A program made the translations under genes and the position numbers. Below the pieces are notes generated by a model. The model worked only from the letters and a program-made list of their open reading frames with translations. It was not told where the DNA came from and did not search any database. From Sulfurovum sp. (lineage in GTDB: Bacteria > Campylobacterota > Campylobacteria > Campylobacterales > Sulfurovaceae), in contig DAOVZV010000054.1 in NCBI GenBank assembly GCA_030634925.1, forward strand, positions 1 through 6,967: a stretch of 6,967 bases of DNA, read 5' to 3'. This document shows positions 1-6,875 of this stretch, piece by piece. Position 1 is the first letter of the stretch; each line of letters begins with the position of its first letter.

Positions 1-1542
1 AGATACACCCATAGCATTGCTAGATGGTGGGATACATACGACATTGAAGTGTGCATATTTCTCTAATAGTGCCAATAGTTTTGCTATATTAGCTGATTGA
101 GGGTGTGCATAAAGGTCACTTCCTACAACCAAAGAGAAGCCAGATTTCTTGATTAATGATTTTGCTAAATCTTCTAGCTCCTCTTCTCCTACATTGGACT
201 CAGCACTCAGATTACCAATATCCAAATCATCCAAAAATGCTCTCACACCTACAGGTAACTCAATATCTTTAAGTAGAGTATCAACCAAAAGAGCTGTTAC
301 ACCCTCTTCACTTCCTACTTCATACTTGATAAACTGTGTAACTATATTTTTCATCTCAATATCTTCTAGTGAGTGCATATATGCTACTCTAGCCCTATTC
401 CACTTACTTGCCATATTGATATGATATTTGACTATTGGAGAGTCATCATTTACTCTTGTACCCAATACCATAATAGCATTTGATGATGATATAGCATCTA
501 GTGTTCCACTATATAGAGATTTACCAGTAATCTGTGAAAAGCTTTGCATAAATTTCTGATATGCCCTAGCCTCATTAGATATAAGTTTCGCTCCTGTAGT
601 CTCTTTTATCTTTTGCAAGATAAAAGCCTCTTCATTGGTAATTTGAGATGCAAATATAATGCTATTGGCATTTTTAAATGCTTCAACTGCCTTATCAAAT
701 GATTTTTTGTCTTTAGTCACTTCACTATTTGCATAATCAAAAGCATATCTACCTGCTCCACATAATGAACTAAACTCATAAGGATTAGAGACTCTATAGA
801 TAGTATCATTTTTGGCTTCATAGCTCATAGAACATCCACCTGCACAATGAGTACAAGCCGTTGGTATTTTTTCTAGTTCCCAAGCATTTGAGCTATATTT
901 GAAACTACTATCTACCAATGCACCCACAGGACAAACAGATGCTGCTTCACCTAGTGAAGCGTAGTTTTTGTCTTGTTTGTTGTTGAGAATAGTTGAAGAG
1001 TATCCACCAAACTGCAAAGATAGTGCCTCATCTCCCGTAATCTCTGTGGAGACTTTTACACACTTCTCACACATGATACATAAACTTGGGTCATAACTTA
1101 CATGTCCCCAGTTTTCTACTGGTCTATGTTGGTCTCTTGTAGTAAATGGTTGCTCTTCTAATCCAAACTCTAGCGTTTTGTTTTGTAAATCACACTCTCC
1201 ACTCTTGTCACATACTCCACACTCTAAAGGGTGATTTACATTATAGAGTTTCATAATATTTTGTCTCTCTGTATTTAACTCTGCATTTTGAGTTGTGATT
1301 ACAGCTCCATCAGTTGCCTTCTCTTGACAAGATAATATAGCTCCATCCACACCCTCTACATCTACAACACACATACGACAAGCCCCAATAGGCTTGACTT
1401 TGGTGAGATAACACATAGTAGGAATATATATATCATTCTCTCTAGCTATATTAAGTATAGTTTTGCCAAATGTACTCTTGCACACTTTGCCATCTATTGT
1501 GACACTAATTGGTCTATTTTTATTATCTGTTTTTGTATTCAT
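1..1542 (-). CDS. nuoG: NADH-quinone oxidoreductase subunit G (NuoG), N-terminal 514 residues, 3' end outside window
   Basis: This is the large Fe-S subunit of the complex I peripheral arm, which wires electrons from the input flavoprotein towards NuoI/NuoB. I translated the frame from the ATG at 1542 to base 1 and found no stop, so the gene is cut by the window edge. Ligands seen for the N1b [2Fe-2S] cluster are C44, C55, C58 and C72. For N5 they are H104, C108, C111 and C117 (HPLECGVCDKSGEC). For N4 they are C155, C158, C161 and C204 (CIMCEKC, then CPVGAL). An N7-type set is C230, C233, C237 and C261. From about residue 228 the molybdopterin-oxidoreductase-like domain begins and continues to the edge (for example VLGTRVNDDSP near 359). 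The start codon overlaps the upstream stop as TAATG, with a weak GGTGG Shine-Dalgarno 7 bases upstream, so translational coupling is likely. The subunit assignment is secure; the missing C-terminal part cannot be assessed. Confidence 0.96.
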   Translation of the reverse strand, partial: MNTKTDNKNRPISVTIDGKVCKSTFGKTILNIARENDIYIPTMCYLTKVKPIGACRMCVVDVEGVDGAILSCQEKATDGAVITTQNAELNTERQNIMKLYNVNHPLECGVCDKSGECDLQNKTLEFGLEEQPFTTRDQHRPVENWGHVSYDPSLCIMCEKCVKVSTEITGDEALSLQFGGYSSTILNNKQDKNYASLGEAASVCPVGALVDSSFKYSSNAWELEKIPTACTHCAGGCSMSYEAKNDTIYRVSNPYEFSSLCGAGRYAFDYANSEVTKDKKSFDKAVEAFKNANSIIFASQITNEEAFILQKIKETTGAKLISNEARAYQKFMQSFSQITGKSLYSGTLDAISSSNAIMVLGTRVNDDSPIVKYHINMASKWNRARVAYMHSLEDIEMKNIVTQFIKYEVGSEEGVTALLVDTLLKDIELPVGVRAFLDDLDIGNLSAESNVGEEELEDLAKSLIKKSGFSLVVGSDLYAHPQSANIAKLLALLEKYAHFNVVCIPPSSNAMGVS

Positions 1543-3551
1543 TATATCGCCACCATAGATATATAATAACAACGCATACATCTCTCTGCTTCAGAGATAG
1601 CCTCTTGTCCAGTAAAACCTAGATTGACCTCTTTTTGATTGTCTATCCTCTCTTCTGTTGAAAGCTTTTCACTCACTTCCCTAGGGATATTTGGCATCCA
1701 ACCAGTGACTTTTTCTTTTTTGTCATAGACTCTTAGTTTGTTTAAGTGGTCTTCCATAATCTCATCATCAAGAAGCGTACATTTACCATCATAGATATAT
1801 CTACTCATCACAGATGCTGCTCTTCTTGCTTGTCCTACGGCATTGACAATTGTCATAGGTCCATACTCACAGTCACCTGATGCAAATAACCCATCTCTTG
1901 AAGTCATATAATCTTTACCATTGGTCAAGATAGAGTTCCAAGAGGTCATCTCCAAATTCCAATCTTCTGGTAGGATTTGAGTATCAAGTGCCTGTGATAC
2001 AGCAGGGATAAGATAATCAGCTTCTATATCAAAATCACCATCTACTATCTTGACTAATTGAGCTCTACCACCATCAGGGTCAGGAACTAATTCAAATTTA
2101 TTGATTTTGAGTTTATTGATATTCTCACCATCATCATAAATCTCTTCAATAGCCGAATGGAATATAAACTCAACACCCTCTTCTACTGCTTCATGATACT
2201 CTTCGTAAGTTGTATTTCTAATAATCGTCTTCTCATCTCTACGATAGAGCATAATTACTTTTTTTGCACCCTCACGGATAGAACATCTCACAACATCCAT
2301 AGAGGTAAATCCACCACCAACACAAACTACAGTTTTACCTTTTAGCTCATTTGACGCAGGACTTCCGATACCATATTTATGCCACAAGTTTACCTTGTCT
2401 AGCATCTCTATAGCACCCCAATAACCACCCATTTTGGTATTTTCATTATTGGCTCTTACTTTTTTGGATAGTCTCGCTCCAAATCCAAGCATAGTAGCAT
2501 CATACTCTGCTTCTATCTCTTTTAGTCTATCGGCTGTAACTCTGTGATTGTTAGTGATACTAACTGTTGGCATATCAAGAACAAAATCAATATCTTTGTT
2601 GTATTTACCTATAGGCATACGATATTCAGGAACACCTACAGCTACTTCACCACCATTTACTGGAAGCTCTTCAAAAATATCTACTTGAATACCCTCTACT
2701 GCTAGATAATAGGCTGCTGTAAGTCCAGCAGGACCAGCACCAATAATAGCTACTTTTTTACCATCATTTCTAGCAGGTTTTGGCTCTACTGGGTGAAGCC
2801 AAGGCACTTCATGGTCAGTCTCATAATCAGCTCCAAGTCTTTTGAGTTCCATAATAGATATAGGCTCATCAAGATTTGCTCTCCTACAAGCATCTTCACA
2901 AGGATGAGGACATACTCGTCCACAAGTATGAGCCAATGGCATAGTTTGACGAGTAGCACTCAACGACTCTGTAAATACCATATCTCTCACACCCTCAATA
3001 TACGCAGGAATATCAACATGTGCTGGACACATATCAGTACAAGGTGCTGTTACTTTGGCTATATAGGAAGTATCACCGTTGTAGTGTTTTGATGGAGTTT
3101 GATTATCTATACAGTGGTCAAACTGCTCTTTGTAGTGTTCCATCAAGTCCAAGATAGGCTTTGGCACAGTTTTACCTATCTCACATTTAGAAGTAGTCAT
3201 CATAGTTTGACTAATCTCTTTGAGGTGGATTATGTCATCATGACTACCCTCACCTCTTGCGATTTTGTCTAATAAATCATAGAGTATTCTACCACCCCAT
3301 CTACCTGGTGTACATCTACCACAGGCTTCTGAATACTCTTGATATTGACCAGCATACTTATTGGCTAACTCAACGGCATCTATATTTTCATCAAATATAG
3401 CTACACCATCCCAACCTATAAATGCCTTGGAGTTTCTATCTCCGTGGTAAGTCTCTGGTAGCTTAAATGCTGTCTTGTCCCACTCATCAGATGATTTATT
3501 ACGGTTGTCAATAAACTCATCCCTCCAAGTAGAAAATATTACCCCAGACAT
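1542..3551 (-). CDS. Complex I electron-input flavoprotein: NuoF C-terminal Fe-S domain fused to a GltD/NfnB-type FAD/NAD(P)H oxidoreductase
   Basis: This 669-residue protein occupies the nuoF position. Residues about 48-146 match the C-terminal 4Fe-4S domain of NuoF: EACGRCTPGRWGG around C77/C80, then SKCEIGKTVPKPI around C123. The third cluster cysteine is G83. The FMN/NADH-binding and SLBB regions of NuoF are absent. Residues about 165-245 are a GltD/dihydropyrimidine-dehydrogenase-type Fe-S domain (C171, C175, C210, C214, C218, C222; CGRVCPHPCEDAC). Residues 266-295 are an FAD Rossmann motif (GAGPAG at 271-276). Residues 406-440 are an NAD(P)H Rossmann motif (GGGFTSMD, then YRRDE). ASGDCEYGPMTIVNAVGQ (557-574) closes the FAD site. 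The C-terminus has C658-x2-C661. The family normally moves electrons between NAD(P)H and Fe-S partners; acting as the complex I input module is inferred from the operon. Both ends are 1-base TAATG overlaps. It may be annotated elsewhere as NuoF or as glutamate synthase small subunit. A stand-alone glutamate synthase role is unlikely given the NuoF domain and context. Confidence 0.9.
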   Translation of the reverse strand: MSGVIFSTWRDEFIDNRNKSSDEWDKTAFKLPETYHGDRNSKAFIGWDGVAIFDENIDAVELANKYAGQYQEYSEACGRCTPGRWGGRILYDLLDKIARGEGSHDDIIHLKEISQTMMTTSKCEIGKTVPKPILDLMEHYKEQFDHCIDNQTPSKHYNGDTSYIAKVTAPCTDMCPAHVDIPAYIEGVRDMVFTESLSATRQTMPLAHTCGRVCPHPCEDACRRANLDEPISIMELKRLGADYETDHEVPWLHPVEPKPARNDGKKVAIIGAGPAGLTAAYYLAVEGIQVDIFEELPVNGGEVAVGVPEYRMPIGKYNKDIDFVLDMPTVSITNNHRVTADRLKEIEAEYDATMLGFGARLSKKVRANNENTKMGGYWGAIEMLDKVNLWHKYGIGSPASNELKGKTVVCVGGGFTSMDVVRCSIREGAKKVIMLYRRDEKTIIRNTTYEEYHEAVEEGVEFIFHSAIEEIYDDGENINKLKINKFELVPDPDGGRAQLVKIVDGDFDIEADYLIPAVSQALDTQILPEDWNLEMTSWNSILTNGKDYMTSRDGLFASGDCEYGPMTIVNAVGQARRAASVMSRYIYDGKCTLLDDEIMEDHLNKLRVYDKKEKVTGWMPNIPREVSEKLSTEERIDNQKEVNLGFTGQEAISEAERCMRCYYISMVAI

Positions 3552-3826
3552 TACTCTGCCTTCTCTGTCTCGGTATTATCTTCTGTAGTGAGGCTAGTAT
3601 CTACCTTTTTTACTACTATTGTCCAATCTACCTCATTGAATTTGAGTGAATTCATAAGCTCATGTCCACTAGATTTGACCACATCAGCAGATTTTTGAAT
3701 AGAACTAAAATCTCCTACTTCAAATAGAAAAATCCCAACTTCACCAACTTTGAGTCCCTTATCGATAAGCTCAACCATCCTATCATAAAATTCATCTTTT
3801 AAGTGTCGTAAATCATATCTTTTCAT
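3551..3826 (-). CDS. Small NuoE-position complex I protein (HP1264-like), cysteine-free
   Basis: This 91-residue protein sits where nuoE is expected, between nuoD and the flavoprotein. Its start MKRYDLRHLKDEF, the core GIFLFEVGDFSSIQKSAD (31-48) and LKFNEVDWTIVVKK (61-74) resemble, from memory, the small NuoE-position protein of Helicobacter and Campylobacter (HP1264/Cj1575c type). Ordinary NuoE is about twice as long and binds the N1a [2Fe-2S] cluster through four cysteines. This protein has no cysteine at all, so it cannot hold that cluster. Residues 75-91 form an acidic, probably flexible tail. The ATG at 3826 follows AAGGA at 3833-3837 with a 6-base spacer, and that site overlaps the nuoD stop. 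The gene ends in a TAATG overlap with the next one. A scaffold or flavin-handling role at the input end of complex I is inference; the family assignment is fairly sure. Confidence 0.85.
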   Translation of the reverse strand: MKRYDLRHLKDEFYDRMVELIDKGLKVGEVGIFLFEVGDFSSIQKSADVVKSSGHELMNSLKFNEVDWTIVVKKVDTSLTTEDNTETEKAE

Positions 3827-3832
3827 ATTAAT

Positions 3833-3837
3833 TCCTT
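3833..3837 (-). promoter_or_regulatory. Ribosome binding site of the NuoE-position gene overlapping the nuoD stop
   Basis: The minus strand reads TAAGGA. The nuoD stop TAA is merged with an AAGGA Shine-Dalgarno, followed by a 6-base spacer and the ATG at 3826. This supports both the start choice and coupling to nuoD. Confidence 0.75.
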
Positions 3838-5065
3838 ATCTATCAACTTCGCCAAATACGATATTGGTAGAACCAATAATCGTAACAACATCTGCTATAT
3901 ATGTACCTACCAAAATCTCTTGAAGTAGTCCTGTATGGAAAAAGCTAGGAGCTCTACATTTGAGTCTATAAGCATAAGGCTCACCCTCTGATTTGATATA
4001 AAAGCCTAGCTCACCCTTTGATGATTCTGTAGGAACATACACTTCACCTTTTGGTGGTCTCATACCTTGAGTTACCAATACAAAGTGTTGCATCAAAGAG
4101 TAATTTTGTGTCATTATCTCCTCTTTTGGAGCAGATATATATTGTGGAGCGTGAGCCATAAGCTCTGGAGAAGTCTCTGCATACATAGGAACAAGTTGTC
4201 TAATAATTCTAGTAGATTGCTTCATCTCTTCTATATAGAGTCTATATCGTCCATAACTATCACATCTATCACTTACAGGAATATCAAAATCTAATTCACT
4301 ATAAAGTTCATAAGGCTCTTCTTTTCTAATATCATAATTTATACCACTTCCTCTAAGCATAATACCACTACAACCCCAAGAGAGTGCATCTTCTGCTGAT
4401 ATAATACCTACATCTTCAAGACGCATTTTCCAAATTCTATTTTCTTGTAGAAGTGGATTGTATGTATGGTCTATCTCATAATCAACTTTATCACAGAAAG
4501 AGGCAACATTTTCTAACCAATTATCTGGTAAGTCAAGAGGTACACCACCTATTCTAACAGCTGAATGCGTTAGTCTAGCACCACAATAGTCTTCCATTAA
4601 GTCTAGTGCAAATTCTCTCTCTCTAAAGGCATACAAAAATACACTCATAGCTCCAACATCAAGTGCGTGAGTTGCGATAAAGAATAGGTGACCCAAAATA
4701 CGATTTAACTCAAGCAACATAGTTCTAATGACTTGAGCTCTTCTTGGTGCTTCTATATCCAAAAGCTTCTCTACTGCTAAAGCATAAGCATAGTTATTTG
4801 AAGTAGCAGCCATATAGTCTAGTCTATCTGTAGTAGGCAAGAACTCATTATATGTCATATTCTCAGCCATCTTCTCTATACCACGGTGAAGATAACCTAT
4901 ATCAGGATACGCTTTTACTACCTGCTCACCATCTAGTTCTAGCACCAATCTCAATTGTCCGTGTGCTGATGGATGTTGAGGACCGAAGTTGATAACCATT
5001 GTATTGTCATCTCTATCAAAGTTGAGATTTTCAAAAAATGGAGTTAATTTATTGGTTACTTGCAT
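3836..5065 (-). CDS. nuoD: NADH-quinone oxidoreductase subunit D (NuoD, 49-kDa subunit)
   Basis: NuoD forms the quinone-reaction cavity with NuoB at the base of the complex I peripheral arm; it descends from the [NiFe]-hydrogenase large subunit. The 409-residue length is normal for a stand-alone NuoD. Hallmarks are [15 protein letters not shown] (26-40), [12 protein letters not shown] (57-68) and TDRLDYMAA (79-87). H35 and Y84 correspond in motif and in spacing (49 residues) to the quinone-headgroup histidine and tyrosine described for the Thermus subunit. The C-terminus holds [19 protein letters not shown] and ends in the typical [11 protein letters not shown]. The gene is not fused to nuoC. 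The start is supported by AGGAG at 5071-5075, which overlaps the nuoC stop. Nothing in the chain looks damaged. Confidence 0.98.
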   Translation of the reverse strand: MQVTNKLTPFFENLNFDRDDNTMVINFGPQHPSAHGQLRLVLELDGEQVVKAYPDIGYLHRGIEKMAENMTYNEFLPTTDRLDYMAATSNNYAYALAVEKLLDIEAPRRAQVIRTMLLELNRILGHLFFIATHALDVGAMSVFLYAFREREFALDLMEDYCGARLTHSAVRIGGVPLDLPDNWLENVASFCDKVDYEIDHTYNPLLQENRIWKMRLEDVGIISAEDALSWGCSGIMLRGSGINYDIRKEEPYELYSELDFDIPVSDRCDSYGRYRLYIEEMKQSTRIIRQLVPMYAETSPELMAHAPQYISAPKEEIMTQNYSLMQHFVLVTQGMRPPKGEVYVPTESSKGELGFYIKSEGEPYAYRLKCRAPSFFHTGLLQEILVGTYIADVVTIIGSTNIVFGEVDR

Positions 5066-5070
5066 AAGCT

Positions 5071-5075
5071 CTCCT
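5071..5075 (-). promoter_or_regulatory. Ribosome binding site of nuoD overlapping the nuoC stop
   Basis: The minus strand reads TAGGAG. The TAG stop of nuoC shares bases with the AGGAG Shine-Dalgarno of nuoD, and the ATG follows after 5 bases. The arrangement favours re-initiation by ribosomes finishing nuoC. Confidence 0.75.
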
Positions 5076-5856
5076 ATCTTCTCTCGTCTAGTATTTTAGA
5101 CTTTTTACTATTATAATTGACCAAAAGTGTCTTGCTGTATTCTATCTCTTGCTCACTTTTCGCCTCTGCTACCTCTGAACCAAATGGTACTTCATAGCCG
5201 ACTCTTGAAAATCTCTTGCTATCTTCTCTATCTATATGAGCAGGGTCTCTAATTTCTGGTCCAATTATATCTCTATACTCTTTTCCAAAAATCTTATCTA
5301 CCTCATACCAAGAAGCAAACTCATCACCTTCAAGTGGATAAGTCTTTAGAAGTGGGTTACCTTCCCAATCATCAGGCATCAAAATTCTTTTGAGGAAAGG
5401 ATGATTGTTTACCTTGATACCAAACATATCAAACATCTCTCTCTCTGCGAAGTTGGCAGATTTGTATAGTGGATGAATACTCTCAATAGCCTGACCATCT
5501 TTGATACGACATACTACTCTAATCCTCTTTGCTTCATTGATATTTAGAAGCTGATAAAATAGTTCAAACTCACCATCTTGTGCCAAATAATCAACAGCAG
5601 ATTGCTCTGAACACTGCGTATATCCACACTCTTCTTTGAGTTTTTTGATAATTCTAAGATTGTCAGTTGCCTCTATATGAATAACTAATTGTCCTACTTC
5701 TATATAAGACTCTTTGCTATCATCTCCCAAAGCATCCAATACAGATAGAAAATGCTCATCTTCTACAGTCAATCTAGGAACTCTAGGAGCTACCCAAAAT
5801 CTATCTGTATAATATGATTTAGCTTGAACGCTATCTTTTGGTACATATTTTCTCAT
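5074..5856 (-). CDS. nuoC: NADH-quinone oxidoreductase subunit C (NuoC, 30-kDa subunit)
   Basis: NuoC is a structural subunit of the connecting module that packs against NuoD and NuoB; it carries no cofactor. The protein has 260 residues. The family signature is the stretch [17 protein letters not shown] (137-153), followed by [20 protein letters not shown] (155-174). The N-terminal half (about 30-135) is the usual alpha/beta domain. Beyond 175 there is a tail containing [25 protein letters not shown] and a charged end, which fits the extended NuoC of Campylobacterota as I remember it. The ATG at 5856 overlaps the nuoB stop (TAATG), with an AGG-containing weak ribosome site about 8 bases upstream, implying coupling to nuoB. 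Confidence 0.97.
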   Translation of the reverse strand: MRKYVPKDSVQAKSYYTDRFWVAPRVPRLTVEDEHFLSVLDALGDDSKESYIEVGQLVIHIEATDNLRIIKKLKEECGYTQCSEQSAVDYLAQDGEFELFYQLLNINEAKRIRVVCRIKDGQAIESIHPLYKSANFAEREMFDMFGIKVNNHPFLKRILMPDDWEGNPLLKTYPLEGDEFASWYEVDKIFGKEYRDIIGPEIRDPAHIDREDSKRFSRVGYEVPFGSEVAEAKSEQEIEYSKTLLVNYNSKKSKILDERR

Positions 5857-6398
5857 TAGATTAACCTCGCTCTTCTACCTGTTTGTACAGTCAAATCTTG
5901 CTTTGTATTTTTCTTCATATCAGCAGACTCTCTTCTGATTTTTGTCTGAAGCATCATAAGTGCATATTGTAGTGTCTCTGGACGAGGCGCACAACCTGGA
6001 AGATAAATATCAACAGGGATAATTCTATCAACACCTTGGACTGTAGCATAAGTATTAAACATACCACCCGTATTGGCACAACTACCCATAGATATTACCC
6101 ACTTTGGCTCTGTCATCTGGTCATATAATCGTCTCGCAAATTCAGCATGTTTCTTGGATAAAGTTCCTGCTAATATCATCACATCTGCTTGTCTAGGAGA
6201 GGCTCTAAAGATAGTACCCATTCTGTCAAAGTCATATCTCGATGCTCCTGATGCCATCATCTCAATAGCACAACAAGCTAGTCCATAAGTCAAAGGCCAA
6301 AGTGAATTTGAACGCCCCCAGTTTACTAATTTATCTACCGATGTTAAGGCTATCGGTAACCCTGCCGATGAGGCGTAATTTACTTGATGCTGTGCCAT
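5856..6398 (-). CDS. nuoB: NADH-quinone oxidoreductase subunit B (NuoB, PSST homologue)
   Basis: NuoB holds N2, the terminal [4Fe-4S] cluster that passes electrons to quinone in the pocket shared with NuoD. The 180-residue protein shows all four N2 ligands: the tandem pair C42-C43 ([10 protein letters not shown]), C107 (MGSCANTGG) and C136 (LPGCAPRPE). Other family landmarks are [10 protein letters not shown] near 26-35, [21 protein letters not shown] (59-79) and [11 protein letters not shown] (97-107). The basic C-terminal tail after about 155 is not conserved in the wider family. The start at 6398 is supported by AAAGGAG at 6406-6412 with a 7-base spacer; it lies inside the end of nuoA, giving a 19-base overlap. 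Confidence 0.98.
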   Translation of the reverse strand: MAQHQVNYASSAGLPIALTSVDKLVNWGRSNSLWPLTYGLACCAIEMMASGASRYDFDRMGTIFRASPRQADVMILAGTLSKKHAEFARRLYDQMTEPKWVISMGSCANTGGMFNTYATVQGVDRIIPVDIYLPGCAPRPETLQYALMMLQTKIRRESADMKKNTKQDLTVQTGRRARLI

Positions 6399-6769
6399 TC
6401 AAGTGCTCCTTTTTTCCATGCATATACAAAACCAATTGCTAGAAGTAAGATAAATAATATCATCTCTGCAAAACCAAACCAACCCAACAACTTGAAATCT
6501 ATAGCCCAAGGAAACATAAAGATAATCTCTACATCAAAAAGTATAAATAAAAGTGCTATCAGATAAAACTGTACTGATATACTATTTGGTTGTTTAGTAA
6601 CTTCTGGTCCACATTCATATATGGATAATTTGAGTTTCTCTGTATCCAACCTTGCAAATTTCCTAGAAATAAACCTCGCTAAGGCAAGTGTTGCAGGAAA
6701 CGCCACTGCTGTTAACGCAAACAAAACAAATACACCAAAATACGGATGTTCTGTGATTACATGAGTCAT
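6380..6769 (-). CDS. nuoA: NADH-quinone oxidoreductase subunit A (NuoA, ND3 homologue)
   Basis: NuoA is a three-helix inner-membrane subunit that lies beside the quinone tunnel and links the peripheral and membrane arms. I chose the ATG at 6769 ([12 protein letters not shown]), giving 129 residues, the usual size of the family, because it has AAGGGA 5 bases upstream. The longer frame begins with TTG at 6823, adds 18 unrelated residues and has no properly spaced ribosome site. Membrane segments are at about 10-32, 66-88 and 98-118. The family signature YECGPE (51-56) lies in the loop after helix 1. [20 protein letters not shown] (65-84) forms helix 2, with acidic D79 and E81. The gene is first in the operon and overlaps nuoB by 19 bases. 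Confidence 0.96.
   Translation of the reverse strand: MTHVITEHPYFGVFVLFALTAVAFPATLALARFISRKFARLDTEKLKLSIYECGPEVTKQPNSISVQFYLIALLFILFDVEIIFMFPWAIDFKLLGWFGFAEMILFILLLAIGFVYAWKKGALEWHSIK
6406..6412 (-). promoter_or_regulatory. Ribosome binding site of nuoB inside nuoA
   Basis: The minus strand reads AAAGGAG, 7 bases before the nuoB ATG. It lies within the last codons of nuoA, so nuoB has its own strong initiation signal despite the 19-base gene overlap. Confidence 0.8.
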
Positions 6770-6774
6770 ATTAA

Positions 6775-6780
6775 TCCCTT
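6775..6780 (-). promoter_or_regulatory. Ribosome binding site of nuoA (decides the start)
   Basis: The minus strand reads AAGGGA followed by the 5-base spacer TTAAT and then the ATG at 6769. This is a strong, well-spaced Shine-Dalgarno sequence. It places the nuoA start here and not at the upstream TTG at 6823. Confidence 0.85.
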
Positions 6781-6840
6781 TTACATTGATAATTCTCTTT
6801 GAAAGTGGATAATCCAAATTCAAACCTCTCTTACTAAAAC

Positions 6841-6846
6841 AGTATA
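6841..6846 (-). promoter_or_regulatory. Candidate -10 element for the nuo operon
   Basis: TATACT on the minus strand is the best -10-like hexamer upstream of nuoA and would give a leader of roughly 65 bases. The hexamer 17 bases further upstream (ATATTA at 6864-6869) is a poor -35, though Campylobacterota vegetative promoters often lack a clear -35. The surrounding DNA is very AT-rich, so chance matches are easy and the call is tentative. Confidence 0.35.
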
Positions 6847-6858
6847 GAGTATTAACAG

Positions 6859-6875
6859 AATATTAATATAATATT
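6859..6875. repeat. AT-rich inverted repeat upstream of nuoA
   Basis: AATATTA and TAATATT form a perfect 7-base inverted repeat around a 3-base centre (ATA). It would cover the -35 position of the candidate promoter, where a DNA-binding regulator could act. The composition is purely A/T, so it could also be chance. It is followed by neither a GC-rich stem nor a T-tract in the right place for a terminator. Confidence 0.4.

Noticed and set aside
149..424. Plus-strand 91-codon frame opposite nuoG
   Set aside because: It lies wholly antisense to the well-conserved nuoG frame, is low-complexity and serine-rich at its start, and has no recognisable domain or ribosome site.
1021..1100. Apparent missing cysteine (S165) after the CIMCEKC motif in NuoG
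   Set aside because: In NuoG the fourth N4 ligand is the distal cysteine of CPVGAL (C204 here), not a residue four after the third cysteine, so the cluster is complete.
2157..3092. Plus-strand frames at 2157-2345 and 2793-3092
   Set aside because: Both are antisense to conserved parts of the flavoprotein gene and read as shadow translations without domains.
1542..3551. Reading the 669-residue gene as an ordinary glutamate synthase small subunit
   Set aside because: The NuoF C-terminal domain at its N-terminus, its place between nuoE-position and nuoG genes, and 1-base overlaps on both sides argue for a complex I role; no glutamate synthase large subunit is nearby.
4067..6566. Plus-strand frames at 4067-4294, 6073-6288 and 6384-6566
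   Set aside because: They are antisense to nuoD, nuoB and nuoA respectively, whose minus-strand products carry clear family motifs.
6380..6823. Longer nuoA reading frame of 147 residues starting at 6823
   Set aside because: It starts with TTG, its GAGAGG-like upstream sequence is only about 2 bases away, and it adds 18 residues unlike NuoA. The ATG at 6769 has a well-placed AAGGGA and gives the normal family length.
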